64,000 nt of DNA, taken from contig JANYGX010000008.1 of NCBI GenBank assembly GCA_025362295.1, positions 36,483 through 100,482 of the forward strand, read 5' to 3'. The notes beneath the pieces were generated by a model that worked only from the letters and a program-made list of their open reading frames with translations, searched no databases and was not told the DNA's origin. Positions 35,202 to 44,870 of the stretch are shown piece by piece; position 1 is the first letter of the stretch; each line of letters starts with the position of its first letter. The translations under genes were made by a program, and so were the position numbers. This DNA comes from Sphingomonadales bacterium. Its GTDB lineage: Bacteria; Pseudomonadota; Alphaproteobacteria; Sphingomonadales; Sphingomonadaceae.

Positions 35202-36052
35202 CGAATGCGCGTGAACAGCCGTTGCCAGCGTGCTGCTTGAAACCATGATATGGGATTCCACCAGCTTGATGAACCGTCTGTTGAAAAGAAGCGCACCTCG
35301 GCCCGGCCAACAAGGTTTTCTTCAGGTATATAGCCAACACCACCTTCTGCCTGCGCAACACGACTGTCGCTCGAATCATCGCGGTTGTCGCCCTCGGCAA
35401 AATAATGTTTGTCTGGCACTACAAAAACTCGCGTGTTATCCAGTTCACCTTGTGAATTCTGATCAATCACTGTGTATGTGGCACCGCCAAGCTCGGCTGG
35501 CATAGTTTCACGATATTGCGGCAAATGGCATTCAACTTTGCCGACTTTAACCTGTACCTGATACTGTGAATATTTGTTACAATTGGAATTCTCGCTTACC
35601 GGTAAAACAAAATCCGTCGTCCGCTCTTTTTTTACCATCAGATCGTTGATGTAGAGCACACCGTCTTTCATCTGAATATGGTCACCGGGCAGACCAACCA
35701 AGCGTTTGATGTAATCCATATGATCGTCAGCAGGCCATTTGAACACAATAACATCACCACGTTTGGGTTGATGCTGGAATATCCGACCGTCAAAAATCGG
35801 TAAACCGAAGGGCAGCGAATAGCGGCTAAAGCCGTAGGCATATTTCGACACAAACAAATAATCGCCAACCAGCAAATTGCCAACCATGGAGGCCGAGGGG
35901 ATGTTGAACGGCGTAAACAAAAAACTCCGCATTGCCACAGCGATCGTGATTGCCCAGACGAGGGACTTTATGGTTTCACTGAGCGATTCTTCCTGTTTGG
36001 GTGCCGTCATAGCGACAGGAGTCGTTTGAAGTGGGGCTGTAGTATCAGTCAT
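35198..36052 (-). CDS. lepB: Signal peptidase I
   Basis: 284 residues. A cytoplasmic head, one N-terminal membrane helix (about 30-50), catalytic Ser in FNIPSASMVGNLLVGDYLFVSKYAYG, catalytic Lys in HMDYIKRLVGLPGD, and GDNRDDSSDSR near the end (box E). Cleaves Sec and Tat signal peptides on the periplasmic side. A 61-nt gap separates it from acpS. Confidence 0.97.
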   Translation of the reverse strand: MTDTTAPLQTTPVAMTAPKQEESLSETIKSLVWAITIAVAMRSFLFTPFNIPSASMVGNLLVGDYLFVSKYAYGFSRYSLPFGLPIFDGRIFQHQPKRGDVIVFKWPADDHMDYIKRLVGLPGDHIQMKDGVLYINDLMVKKERTTDFVLPVSENSNCNKYSQYQVQVKVGKVECHLPQYRETMPAELGGATYTVIDQNSQGELDNTRVFVVPDKHYFAEGDNRDDSSDSRVAQAEGGVGYIPEENLVGRAEVRFFSTDGSSSWWNPISWFQAARWQRLFTRIR

Positions 36053-36113
36053 GTAAATAAGCTCTTGTTTTTAAAAGTTTGATATTGCACTAGCCCGCCC
36101 GCGCTATGTGCTG

Positions 36114-36560
36114 TCAAGCCTGAGGCCGTAAATTGAAGCTATCTGGTGTTATTTCGGCGATATTTTGAGCTGTTATCAGCACAATAGCCTGTGCCCATGG
36201 ATGGTCATCCGTTAAAGTCAGGTTAATGTGCGCCTTCATGCCTGCAGGGGTAATACGGTTCAGTTGTACAGCTGCGCCGCCAGACAACTGCAAGGTTGGT
36301 TGGCCACTTGGCAGGTTTGTCACCACCATATCGCGCCAGTACACGCCGTGCCGGAGGCCTGTGCCAAGCGCTTTGGCACAAGCCTCCTTTGCCGCAAAAC
36401 GTTTGGCAAAGGTCGCGGTGCGGGTTAGCGGGCGACGCTCGGCACGCGCAATTTCTGTCTCGGCGAAAATGCGTTTGATGAAACGGTAGCCGAAGCGGTC
36501 CAGCGAATTCTGAATGCGCTCGATGTTGCAAAGATCATTGCCCAAGCCCAGAACAATCAT
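36114..36560 (-). CDS. acpS: Holo-[acyl-carrier-protein] synthase
   Basis: 148 residues. [20 protein letters not shown] with the metal-binding Asp, and [16 protein letters not shown] with the conserved Glu/Lys. It moves 4'-phosphopantetheine from CoA to ACP. 3 nt after pdxJ. The C-terminal tail (about 20 residues after [17 protein letters not shown]) is slightly longer than usual. Confidence 0.96.
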   Translation of the reverse strand: MIVLGLGNDLCNIERIQNSLDRFGYRFIKRIFAETEIARAERRPLTRTATFAKRFAAKEACAKALGTGLRHGVYWRDMVVTNLPSGQPTLQLSGGAAVQLNRITPAGMKAHINLTLTDDHPWAQAIVLITAQNIAEITPDSFNLRPQA

Positions 36561-36563
36561 GCA

Positions 36564-37289
36564 TCAGGCCCTGTCGATTGTAGCGCGCATGTGCCGGATT
36601 GCCTCTGCAAGGCCAACGAAAACGGCTTCACCTATGATGAAGTGTCCGATATTCAATTCCTGCACTTCAGGTATGCGCGCAATAGCCGCGACATTATCAA
36701 ATGTCAGCCCGTGACCCATATGCACTTCGAGACCCAGTGAGCGCGCATGACGTGCCCCTGCTTCCAGCCGCTGCCATTCAGCCGCTTGTGCGTCCCCATC
36801 AAGATTGGAATAACGGCCCGTGTGCAACTCAACAATATCAACCCCCAGTCGTGCGGAGGCTTCAATTTGTGCTATGCTAGGCTCTATAAAGAGTGATACG
36901 CGAATATGATTATCACGCAGCCTAGTCACGATGGGTTGCAGATGGTTGTGGCCACCCAGCGCGTCAAGTCCACCCTCTGTGGTGCGCTCTTCCCGCCGCT
37001 CCGGCACAATGCAGGCAGCATTGGGTTTGTGGCGAAGCGCTATCGACAGCATCTCCTCTGTTGCCGCCATTTCAAGATTGATAGGCAGCGACACCTTGGC
37101 ACTCAAACGCTGTAAATCAGCATCCGTAATATGTCGGCGGTCTTCGCGCAAATGCACAGTAAGGCCGTCCGCACCAGCACTGGCAGCAACTTCAGCCGCT
37201 CGCAGTGGGTCGGGATGCAAGCCGCCACGCGCATTGCGAATGGTTGCCACATGGTCAATATTCACACCCAACCGTATTGGCGACTTCAT
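36564..37289 (-). CDS. pdxJ: Pyridoxine 5'-phosphate synthase
   Basis: 241 residues, standard length. RLGVNIDHVATIRNARGG with the active-site His, DGLTVHLREDRRHITDADL, and HMGHGLTFDNVAAIARIPEVQELNIGHFIIGEAVFVGL. Condenses 1-deoxyxylulose 5-phosphate with 3-amino-1-hydroxyacetone phosphate, last step of DXP-dependent vitamin B6 synthesis. Overlaps the DUF2062 gene by 4 nt. Confidence 0.98.
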   Translation of the reverse strand: MKSPIRLGVNIDHVATIRNARGGLHPDPLRAAEVAASAGADGLTVHLREDRRHITDADLQRLSAKVSLPINLEMAATEEMLSIALRHKPNAACIVPERREERTTEGGLDALGGHNHLQPIVTRLRDNHIRVSLFIEPSIAQIEASARLGVDIVELHTGRYSNLDGDAQAAEWQRLEAGARHARSLGLEVHMGHGLTFDNVAAIARIPEVQELNIGHFIIGEAVFVGLAEAIRHMRATIDRA

Positions 37290-37894
37290 GACACTCTTCC
37301 TGTTGAAATGGGTATTTTCGCCTGCTGGCGTTGCAGCCAGCGCTTGCGCAAGCGCTCGGCGCGCTGTTTGTGCGCCAACTCAACCAGCCGCTTCACCATC
37401 ACATAGGTGATCGGCATGGTGATAAGTATAAGTGTAGCAGCACCAACAAAATATGATGCCCCAAATCTTTCGAGCACCATAACCGGGTGCTGCAGAAAAT
37501 CCATAATGCCAATATTGGCCTGCTGTTCAAGCACAACACGGTGTTTGTGGGACTTCCCCCAAAGCAATTCGCCAAGCCCGATCGTCATTGGCCCCAGCAA
37601 AAACAGGTAGAGCGCGAAATTACCAAAAACAAATGCGACCAGCGCCGATGCAATCACATTGCAGCGAATCACCCAGGCAACCGCTATGGCCATCACCTCG
37701 TGAAGGCCAAGCGGCATAAACGACATGCCAACACCCACTGCCGCCCCCAGTGAAATATTATGCACCGTGCCTGGCAGGCGAAACAGCCGCAGCCGATAAT
37801 ATTTAAGCGTGCGCAACACACCTTGTTGTGGCCAAATATAGTTTTGCAATCGCGCGAGCCACGTTTGCGGTTCTCGCCTTTTAAAATGCGTCAC
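37286..37894 (-). CDS. DUF2062 membrane protein
   Basis: 202 residues. The N-terminal half is the DUF2062 pattern (NISLGAAVGVGMSFMPLGLHEVMAIAVAWVIRCNVIASALVAFVFGN) with two to three helices; a further membrane segment lies at about 155-175, followed by a basic, Arg-rich tail. Function unknown. Its place between pyrE and pdxJ is conserved in alphaproteobacteria, and it overlaps both by 4 nt. Confidence 0.88.
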   Translation of the reverse strand: MTHFKRREPQTWLARLQNYIWPQQGVLRTLKYYRLRLFRLPGTVHNISLGAAVGVGMSFMPLGLHEVMAIAVAWVIRCNVIASALVAFVFGNFALYLFLLGPMTIGLGELLWGKSHKHRVVLEQQANIGIMDFLQHPVMVLERFGASYFVGAATLILITMPITYVMVKRLVELAHKQRAERLRKRWLQRQQAKIPISTGRVS

Positions 37895-38478
37895 GCTTTC
37901 AAACCTCTACTGCCCGGCTTGATGGCCGGTATGGCTGCAAGCGAGGCTGGAATTTCATCTTTTGCGTAAGCTTCGACCTGCAATCGGATCAATGCATACA
38001 GCGTCACACCAAGGTCGGCACTGCCATTGGAGCGGTCCACCAGACAGGCCGCTGCCGCCACGTGACCACCAGCCGTGGTTATGCATTCAATACATTCTCG
38101 GCTTGAAAGGCCAGTGGTAACCACATCTTCCATCATCAACACCTCGGTACCGGGCGGTATTTCAAAACCCCGACGCAATACGAACCGACCATCCACACGT
38201 TCTGTGAAAATTGCATGACAGCCGAGCACGCGGGCCATTTCATAACCAACCACCACACCACCCATGGCTGGCGAGATCACTAACGAAATTTTTCGTTTCA
38301 AGGCGTCTGGCAGGGCTGCCACCAGTGCAACACACAGTTGATTGGCAAGCACAGGGTTTTGCAACACGCGCGCACACTGCAGGTATTGGCTAGAATGCAA
38401 ACCTGATGATAAAATAAAATGCCCTTCAAGCAACGCACCGCTGTTGCGAAACACATCCAGAACGGCTGTTTTATCCAT
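37891..38478 (-). CDS. pyrE: Orotate phosphoribosyltransferase
   Basis: 195 residues. The PRPP loop VLMMEDVVTTGLSSRECIECI (about 114-134) is the type I PRTase signature, with ISPAMGGVVVGYEMAR and GHFILSSGLHSSQYLQCARVLQ. Pyrimidine synthesis: orotate plus PRPP gives OMP. Two nt after the rel stop. Confidence 0.97.
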   Translation of the reverse strand: MDKTAVLDVFRNSGALLEGHFILSSGLHSSQYLQCARVLQNPVLANQLCVALVAALPDALKRKISLVISPAMGGVVVGYEMARVLGCHAIFTERVDGRFVLRRGFEIPPGTEVLMMEDVVTTGLSSRECIECITTAGGHVAAAACLVDRSNGSADLGVTLYALIRLQVEAYAKDEIPASLAAIPAIKPGSRGLKA

Positions 38479-38480
38479 AT

Positions 38481-40619
38481 TTAAACTCTTTCCCGGCGAT
38501 CACGCTCAGCACTGCTAACCACGTTTGCTGCTTTGAGTGCTGCAAGAATATTTGTCAAATGCGTTAGATCGTTGACCTCAATATCCATAATATTGGTATG
38601 AAACTGGCCATCGCGCTGGCTAAGGGTGAAATTTGCAATATTGGCATCGTGACGTGCCAGAATTGTAGCAACCGCGGCAAGCGACCCCGGTTCATTGCTG
38701 AGCACAACCACAATACGGGCATTGTAAAGCGATGGTCTTTTATCGTCCGTCACCCAAGCCACATCCACCCAAGGCTCGGCCAGATGGTCATATTTTTCAA
38801 GCGTTGTACAATCTATGGCATGCACATCAAAGCCTTGTCCGGTGATTTTGACAGCGACAATTCGGTCGCCAGCAACGGGCCTGCAACAATCGGCTAAATG
38901 CACAGACACGCCGGGCGTCAGGCCTTTCAGTGTCAGGGGTTCGCTGGCAGAATGAACTGTTGTGTTGGCTGTTCTTGATTTTATTTTTTTTCCTGCCCCA
39001 CCCGGTAAAATAGCATCCATGACAATGCTGTCTTCAATATCATGGCGCACGAGCGCTGCATGAAGACTGGCAAGATCAGGTAATTTCAACCGCACGAGCG
39101 CTTGGCCGATCGCCTCATCTGAAACCGGCACATCAAGCCGTGCCACAAGTTGACGTAGCAGGCGACTGCCTAGTTTTTTATATTCCTCCTGCTGACGTTC
39201 ACGCATAAATCGGCGGATAGCGGAACGCGCTTTGCCGGTGACAACAAAGCTCTCCCAGCTGGCCTGCGGTACCTGGGTTTTAGAGCGCAATATTTCGACC
39301 TGGTCACCGTTTTTCAGCACCGTGCGCAGCGGCACGGCACGATTGTTTACTTTTGCTCCAACGCAAGAATTGCCAATGCGTGTGTGCACAGCGTAGGCAA
39401 AATCAAGTGGCGTCGAACCTTTTGGCAGCGGCACCAACGCACCTTTCGGTGTAAAGCAAAACACCTGATCCTGATACATTTCAAGTTTCGTGTGCTCCAA
39501 AAATTCGTCAGCCCCGTGTTGATGCTCAAGAATTTCCAGAAGGTTTTGCAGCCACGGAAATGCCTCCTGCTCCGCTTGTGAAACCCCTTGCTTATAGGTC
39601 CAGTGCGCCGCCACGCCAAACTCCGCTTGCCGGTGCATGTCTTCAGTTTTAATTTGGATTTCGATGCGCGCATTGCTGGCCGTCATCACGGCAGTGTGCA
39701 GTGACTGGTAACCATTGGGTTTGGGTGTAGACACGTAATCCTTGAAGCGGCCCGGCACGCATGGCCAGCGACCATGAATGAGCCCAAGCAACGGATAAAT
39801 TTCTTTGACATCGCTTGCTATCACGCGAAAGGCCATCACATCGGACAGCTGTTCAAACACCAGGCCACGATCCTGCATTTTTTTCCATATAGAGTATGGA
39901 CGTTTTTCGCGACCCGAGACATCAACTGTAAACCCGGCATCGCTCAACAGTGTGTGGATATCAGCCACCACTTTTGTCACCACATCGCCGTTGTGCTGGC
40001 GCAGCGCCTGAATTTCAGCGCTAATACTTGCGTAAGCGTTCGGACTAAGTTCTCGAAAGGCAATATCGATCAGCTCATCCTTTATGGCATTCATCCCTAT
40101 GCGTTCAGCAAGCGGTGCATAAATATCCATTGTTTCCTTGGCAATGCGTTGACGCTTTTGCTGGTTTTTGATGAAGTGCAATGTACGCATATTGTGCAGC
40201 CTGTCGGCCAGTTTCACCAGCAACACGCGTATATCTGCCGACATGGCGAGCAGGAATTTACGGAAGTTTTCGGCAGCGCGTTCTGATTCTGTCTGTATCT
40301 CGATGCGCGACAGTTTGGTAACGCCGTCCACCAAGGTGGCGATATGCTCGCCAAACAGTCGATAAATATCCTCATAACTGGCCACTGTATCTTCAATCGT
40401 GTCGTGAAGAATACCAGTCACAATGGTTTCTGTATCCAGTTTCAAATCCGTGAGAATGCCGGCCACTTCAATCGGGTGAGAGAAATAAGGGTCACCAGAG
40501 GCACGCAGCTGGTTGCCGTGCGCCATCATTGAAAACACATAAGCGCGGTTCAGCAAATCCTCGTCAGCATCAGGATCGTAGGCACGGACTTGTTCCACCA
40601 ATTCATATTGTCTCAGCAT
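38481..40619 (-). CDS. rel: Bifunctional (p)ppGpp synthetase/hydrolase Rel
   Basis: 712 residues. HD hydrolase domain (HPIEVAGILTDL, HDTIEDT at about 71-77, intact), synthetase domain with RFKDYVSTPKPNGYQSLHT; the RFKD (RxKD) motif marks bifunctional Rel/SpoT enzymes rather than synthetase-only RelA. Then TGS (CFTPKGALVPLPKGSTPLDFAYAVHT), a Cys-containing region (VHLADCCRPVAGDRI) and C-terminal ACT (NEPGSLAAVATILARHDANI). It makes and degrades the stringent-response alarmone. A terminator-like hairpin separates it from rpoZ. Confidence 0.97.
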   Translation of the reverse strand: MLRQYELVEQVRAYDPDADEDLLNRAYVFSMMAHGNQLRASGDPYFSHPIEVAGILTDLKLDTETIVTGILHDTIEDTVASYEDIYRLFGEHIATLVDGVTKLSRIEIQTESERAAENFRKFLLAMSADIRVLLVKLADRLHNMRTLHFIKNQQKRQRIAKETMDIYAPLAERIGMNAIKDELIDIAFRELSPNAYASISAEIQALRQHNGDVVTKVVADIHTLLSDAGFTVDVSGREKRPYSIWKKMQDRGLVFEQLSDVMAFRVIASDVKEIYPLLGLIHGRWPCVPGRFKDYVSTPKPNGYQSLHTAVMTASNARIEIQIKTEDMHRQAEFGVAAHWTYKQGVSQAEQEAFPWLQNLLEILEHQHGADEFLEHTKLEMYQDQVFCFTPKGALVPLPKGSTPLDFAYAVHTRIGNSCVGAKVNNRAVPLRTVLKNGDQVEILRSKTQVPQASWESFVVTGKARSAIRRFMRERQQEEYKKLGSRLLRQLVARLDVPVSDEAIGQALVRLKLPDLASLHAALVRHDIEDSIVMDAILPGGAGKKIKSRTANTTVHSASEPLTLKGLTPGVSVHLADCCRPVAGDRIVAVKITGQGFDVHAIDCTTLEKYDHLAEPWVDVAWVTDDKRPSLYNARIVVVLSNEPGSLAAVATILARHDANIANFTLSQRDGQFHTNIMDIEVNDLTHLTNILAALKAANVVSSAERDRRERV

Positions 40620-40657
40620 ATTAACAAGATCGGCATACTGAACGGATTACACAAGAG

Positions 40658-40686
40658 AAAACCCCGCTTGCGGCGGGGTTTTTTTC
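40658..40686. terminator. Bidirectional-looking hairpin between rpoZ and rel
   Basis: AACCCCGC-TTGC-GGCGGGGTT-type stem, with a run of seven T on the plus strand (40679-40685) and TTTTCTCTT on the minus strand. In the direction of rpoZ transcription it would terminate or attenuate read-through into rel, letting omega be made in excess of Rel. Confidence 0.75.
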
Positions 40687-40716
40687 TGGTTTCATAGAAT
40701 ATAGCCTAATAACTGA

Positions 40717-41061
40717 CTATTCTTCACTGTCATCGTCATCCACCACAGGGCGTGGCGGCGCCGCTGCCGCCAGACGCATGGCTTCCGCAGAGGCGGCCAA
40801 AGACATATCCTCGCCCACTTCTTCTTCGCTGCTATCGATAATACGCTGATTACTTTGGATGATGGCTTCGCGCAAAAAATCTGGTGAAATGGTGCGTTCG
40901 GCGATTTCACGCAATGCAAGGACAGCGTTCTTGTCATTATCACGCTCCAAAGTCATCGGTGCACCCGACGCCAGCTGACGCGCACGCTGGCCAGCGAACA
41001 AAACAAGATCAAATTGGTTCTGAACGACTTGAATGCAATCTTCAACGGTAACACGTGCCAT
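40717..41061 (-). CDS. rpoZ: RNA polymerase omega subunit
   Basis: 114 residues. [34 protein letters not shown] is the conserved omega core, followed by [15 protein letters not shown]. The C-terminal tail is acidic and Ala-rich ([17 protein letters not shown]). Helps assemble RNA polymerase and contributes to the ppGpp site. First gene of the rpoZ-rel-pyrE group. Confidence 0.97.
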   Translation of the reverse strand: MARVTVEDCIQVVQNQFDLVLFAGQRARQLASGAPMTLERDNDKNAVLALREIAERTISPDFLREAIIQSNQRIIDSSEEEVGEDMSLAASAEAMRLAAAAPPRPVVDDDDSEE

Positions 41062-41228
41062 TGTTAATCCTTAACAGGCTAAATTTTAATAAGAAATTTT
41101 TTATACTGATATACACGAGCCGAGTCAAAGTTTCAATCAACATGTGAATTTTGAAACGAGTCGCGATTAAGGTTTTTGAGTGTTAAAATGCCACTGGCAA
41201 TTTGCCTAAAAATTAGGCATGCTTAACA
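41062..41228. promoter_or_regulatory. Divergent promoter region rpoZ / dusB
   Basis: 167 nt, AT-rich, between divergent start codons. It must drive the rpoZ group and the dusB-ntr group. No operator is obvious. Confidence 0.5.
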
Positions 41229-42215
41229 ATGAGTTTAAAAATCGGATCTGTAACTATTGCTGAACCTGTGATTCTGGCACCGATGACAGGTGTGTCAGAT
41301 TTGCCGTTCCGGCGACTGGTCAAGCGGTTTGGTGCCGGGCTCACTGTGTCTGAAATGATTGCGTCTGAAGCGATGATCCGTGAAACCCGGCAGTCGCTGC
41401 TGAAAGCCGCGTGGTCGCCTGAAGAGCAGCCGGTTTCTCTGCAACTGGCAGGCTGCGAGCCAGCGCGCATGGGGGAAGCCGCAAAACTCAATGCTGATAT
41501 GGGTGCCGCGATTATTGATATTAACATGGGGTGTCCGGTCAAGAAGGTCGTGAACGGCCATGCCGGTTCGGCGTTAATGCGCGATTTAAAAACTGCAGCG
41601 GCACTCATCGAGTGGACAGTGAAAGCGGTTAACATTCCGGTGACACTAAAAATGCGCATGGGCTGGGACCATGCCAGCCTCAATGCCCCGGAGCTTGCCC
41701 ACATTGCTGAAGACCTCGGTGTTAAGATGATTACAGTGCATGGCCGCACGCGGAACCAACTCTATTCCGGCAGTGCGGACTGGGCCTTTATTGCCCACGT
41801 GAAAAACGCCGTACGGATACCGGTGATTGTCAATGGCGACATCAACACACTTGAAGATGTGCGCACAGCACTTGATCAATCTGGTGCGGATGGTGTGATG
41901 ATCGGCCGTGGCAGTTACGGCAAACCGTGGTTTCCGGGGCAGGTGATTAACTATCTGAAAACCGGTGCGCGCACAGCGGACCCAACCCTTGTACAGCAAT
42001 ACAATCTGGTTCGTGAACACTACGACATGATGATAGATCACTATGGTGCCGGCGTTGGAGTCAACATGGCGCGAAAACACATAGGCTGGTACACTAAAGG
42101 ATTAAAGGGTTCAGCGGAATTCAGAAATGCCGTAAATCAGGTGGGTAATCCGCTCAAGGTGAAATCCATGCTGGCGGCTTTCTATGAATCTCAACTGGAA
42201 ATGGAAGCTGCATGA
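41229..42215 (+). CDS. dusB: tRNA-dihydrouridine synthase DusB (NifR3)
   Basis: 328 residues. FMN-binding TIM barrel: [20 protein letters not shown], active-site Cys in [21 protein letters not shown], and [17 protein letters not shown]. Reduces uridine in tRNA. As nifR3 it classically precedes ntrB; here the overlap with ntrB is 4 nt. Confidence 0.97.
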   Translation: MSLKIGSVTIAEPVILAPMTGVSDLPFRRLVKRFGAGLTVSEMIASEAMIRETRQSLLKAAWSPEEQPVSLQLAGCEPARMGEAAKLNADMGAAIIDINMGCPVKKVVNGHAGSALMRDLKTAAALIEWTVKAVNIPVTLKMRMGWDHASLNAPELAHIAEDLGVKMITVHGRTRNQLYSGSADWAFIAHVKNAVRIPVIVNGDINTLEDVRTALDQSGADGVMIGRGSYGKPWFPGQVINYLKTGARTADPTLVQQYNLVREHYDMMIDHYGAGVGVNMARKHIGWYTKGLKGSAEFRNAVNQVGNPLKVKSMLAAFYESQLEMEAA

Positions 42216-43327
42216 ACGATTGTGCATGTGAGGCTATGATTGATACACCAAACCCGAATGATATTTTGCAGACACTGGCTCAACCCGTTTTATGCATCGA
42301 TAAAGAAACCATAATTCTGCAAACCAATACGGCGGCCCAGATGCTGTTGAACAGTAGCGATACAGCGCTGCACGGTAAAAAACTGTCTGACCTGCTGCTG
42401 CATGACAGTCCGCTGCTGGCGCTTGTATGGGATGCCTCTGCGGCACAATCATCTTATGCTGCCCATGCCATTGAGCTCAGTTTCAACCCGCTGCACCACC
42501 ATAACCATAGCCTGCAAAATCAACTCTACGATGTACAGGTTTTACCAATGGCCGATTATAATGGCTGCATGGTCATTCACATCCAGCCGCGCAGCATCGC
42601 CCACATCATGAATAGGCAGCTTACCCATCAGGGCGCTGTGCGCGCGGTGGTCGGGGCCTCAGCTTTGCTGGCGCATGAAATTAAAAACCCGCTCTCTGGC
42701 ATTCGTGGGGCCGCCCAGCTGCTGGAACCGGAGCTCGAGCCCAACAATCGCGATCTAACCCGTATGATTTGCAAAGAGGTGGACCGGATTGCTGCCCTGG
42801 TAGACCGGATGGAGACATTCACCGATACCAGGCCGACACAAAGAAAACCGGAAAATATTCACGAGATTTTATCACACGTGTTGCAACTGGCGCGCTCTGG
42901 CTTTGCTAAAAATGTACGCCTGATAGAGCGCTACGATCCATCACTCCCACTGGTGCTTGTCAACCACGATGCCCTTGTGCAGGTGTTTTTGAATCTGGTC
43001 AAAAATGCCATGGAGGCCGTTCAAGATCAATCCGGTGAAATTATGTTTACAACGGCTTTCCGCCACGGTGTGCGCATGACATCTCCCGGTAGCAAAAAAC
43101 CCATGTCGCTGCCTATAGAAATTTGCATTATTGACAATGGGGCTGGTGTGCAGGGTGATATTCAAGATTTTATGTTTGAGCCGTTTGTGACATCGAAAAC
43201 CAATGGCAGTGGTCTTGGTTTGGCGCTTGCGGCAAAAATTATCGGCGATCATGGCGGCGTGATCGACCACAGCCGTGATGATCGCCACACGGTAATGCGC
43301 GTTTTATTACCAGCACAGCAGGCCTGA
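42212..43327 (+). CDS. ntrB: Nitrogen sensor kinase NtrB (GlnL)
   Basis: 371 residues, soluble. N-terminal PAS (about 15-130), H-box [20 protein letters not shown] with phospho-His, N-box [12 protein letters not shown]1 IIDNGAGV, and G2 [15 protein letters not shown]. Phosphorylates NtrC when nitrogen is short; PII normally switches it to phosphatase. Overlaps dusB by 4 nt and is followed by ntrC after one base. Confidence 0.96.
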   Translation: MNDCACEAMIDTPNPNDILQTLAQPVLCIDKETIILQTNTAAQMLLNSSDTALHGKKLSDLLLHDSPLLALVWDASAAQSSYAAHAIELSFNPLHHHNHSLQNQLYDVQVLPMADYNGCMVIHIQPRSIAHIMNRQLTHQGAVRAVVGASALLAHEIKNPLSGIRGAAQLLEPELEPNNRDLTRMICKEVDRIAALVDRMETFTDTRPTQRKPENIHEILSHVLQLARSGFAKNVRLIERYDPSLPLVLVNHDALVQVFLNLVKNAMEAVQDQSGEIMFTTAFRHGVRMTSPGSKKPMSLPIEICIIDNGAGVQGDIQDFMFEPFVTSKTNGSGLGLALAAKIIGDHGGVIDHSRDDRHTVMRVLLPAQQA

Positions 43328-43328
43328 C

Positions 43329-44777
43329 ATGGCAGGGGAAACCATACTGGTTGCCGATGATGATCAGACCATTCGCTTGGTCATTCGCCAGGCACTTGTG
43401 CGCGCAGGCTATGAGGTGAAGGTAACCGACACAGTTGCCGGTTTGTGGCAATGGATTGATGACGGGTATGGTGATGCTGTCATCACAGATGTGATGCTGC
43501 CGGACAGCGATGGCCTTGAGCTGTTGCCGCGCATCAAGGTCCGACGCCCTCAACTGCCCGTGATTGTTATCAGTGCGCAAAACACGCTGGCGACCGCTGT
43601 GCGCGCCACAGAACGAGGGGCATATGAATATCTGCCAAAGCCATTTGATCTGAATGAACTTGTCGCGGTGGTTGGCAGTGCTGTGGCAAAGTCAGACACA
43701 ACATGCTTGCCAAAATTTTCAAATGCAGACGATACGGATGCCATGCCAATGATTGGTCGCTCACCGGCGATGCAGGATGTCTACAGGATTATGGCGCGGG
43801 TGATCCCAACAGATTTGACCGTGCTCATTCTAGGTGAATCCGGTACTGGCAAAGAGCTTGTTGCGCAGGCGCTGCACATGCTTGGCAGCCGAAAGCACAA
43901 TCCGTTTGTGGCCGTCAACATGGCCGCAATCCCCCGCGAGCTGATCGAATCTGAATTGTTTGGCCATGAGAAGGGTGCCTTTACCGGCGCATCAAAGCGC
44001 ACTGCCGGCAAATTCGAGCAAGCGCAGGGCGGCACGCTGTTTCTTGATGAAATTGGCGACATGCCGCTTGATGCGCAAACCCGGTTGCTGCGGGTTCTGC
44101 AGGAAGGTGAGTATAGTTCGGTCGGTGGACGAACCTTGCGGCGCACCGACGTGCGCATTATTTCGGCAACCAATCGCGATCCCAAAAAACTTATTGAAGC
44201 AGGACGCTTCCGCGAGGATTTATTTTACCGGCTGAATGTTGTGCCCGTGCGGCTGCCACCGCTGCGCGCACGAACGGAAGATATAGCTGATCTGGCAAGA
44301 CACTTTTTATCACAGGCAGTCAAAAGCGGTTTGCCTGAAAAAAGCCTTAACGCGGCTGCTGTCGAATGGATGCGGCATTATACATGGCCAGGCAATGTGC
44401 GTGAGCTTGAAAATTTGATGCGCCGTCTAGCCGCGTTGGCACGGGAAGATGTGATCAGCTCGGCAACCATTGAAATGGAATTGCGTGACGCTGATAATGA
44501 CAAGCCGCTGGCGGAAAAAAAGTCTTATAGTTTGGCCGACTCTATAGAACAGCACCTTGCCCGCTACTTCGCCGCATTTGGCAAGGATATACCGCCGGAT
44601 GGGCTTTATCACCGTATCTTGATCGAAGTCGAGAGGCCATTGCTGATGCTTGCATTGTCCGCCTGCCGTGGCAACCAATTAAAAGCGGCAAAGCTCTTGG
44701 GGCTTAATCGCAATACGCTTCGCAAAAAACTGAATGATCTCAAGATCGAAGCCGGGTATCTCAGGCGTGGCACTTAA
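43329..44777 (+). CDS. ntrC: Nitrogen response regulator NtrC
   Basis: 482 residues. Receiver domain ([10 protein letters not shown]; phospho-Asp in [14 protein letters not shown]), AAA+ domain with [12 protein letters not shown], the sigma54-contact loop GAFTGA ([12 protein letters not shown]), [14 protein letters not shown], and a C-terminal Fis-type HTH ([22 protein letters not shown]). An intact sigma54-dependent activator of nitrogen-assimilation genes. Confidence 0.97.
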   Translation: MAGETILVADDDQTIRLVIRQALVRAGYEVKVTDTVAGLWQWIDDGYGDAVITDVMLPDSDGLELLPRIKVRRPQLPVIVISAQNTLATAVRATERGAYEYLPKPFDLNELVAVVGSAVAKSDTTCLPKFSNADDTDAMPMIGRSPAMQDVYRIMARVIPTDLTVLILGESGTGKELVAQALHMLGSRKHNPFVAVNMAAIPRELIESELFGHEKGAFTGASKRTAGKFEQAQGGTLFLDEIGDMPLDAQTRLLRVLQEGEYSSVGGRTLRRTDVRIISATNRDPKKLIEAGRFREDLFYRLNVVPVRLPPLRARTEDIADLARHFLSQAVKSGLPEKSLNAAAVEWMRHYTWPGNVRELENLMRRLAALAREDVISSATIEMELRDADNDKPLAEKKSYSLADSIEQHLARYFAAFGKDIPPDGLYHRILIEVERPLLMLALSACRGNQLKAAKLLGLNRNTLRKKLNDLKIEAGYLRRGT

Positions 44778-44870
44778 ATCGGTTTTCCAATAAACATCAC
44801 TTTTTTCTATGTGCTTTCAATGCACCACTGTATTCACAGCGCCACAGTTATAGGTTAAGCTGAGCTAATT

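Noticed and set aside
39774..40286. 170-codon plus-strand frame inside rel
   Set aside because: Antisense to the conserved HD and synthetase domains; no start signals.
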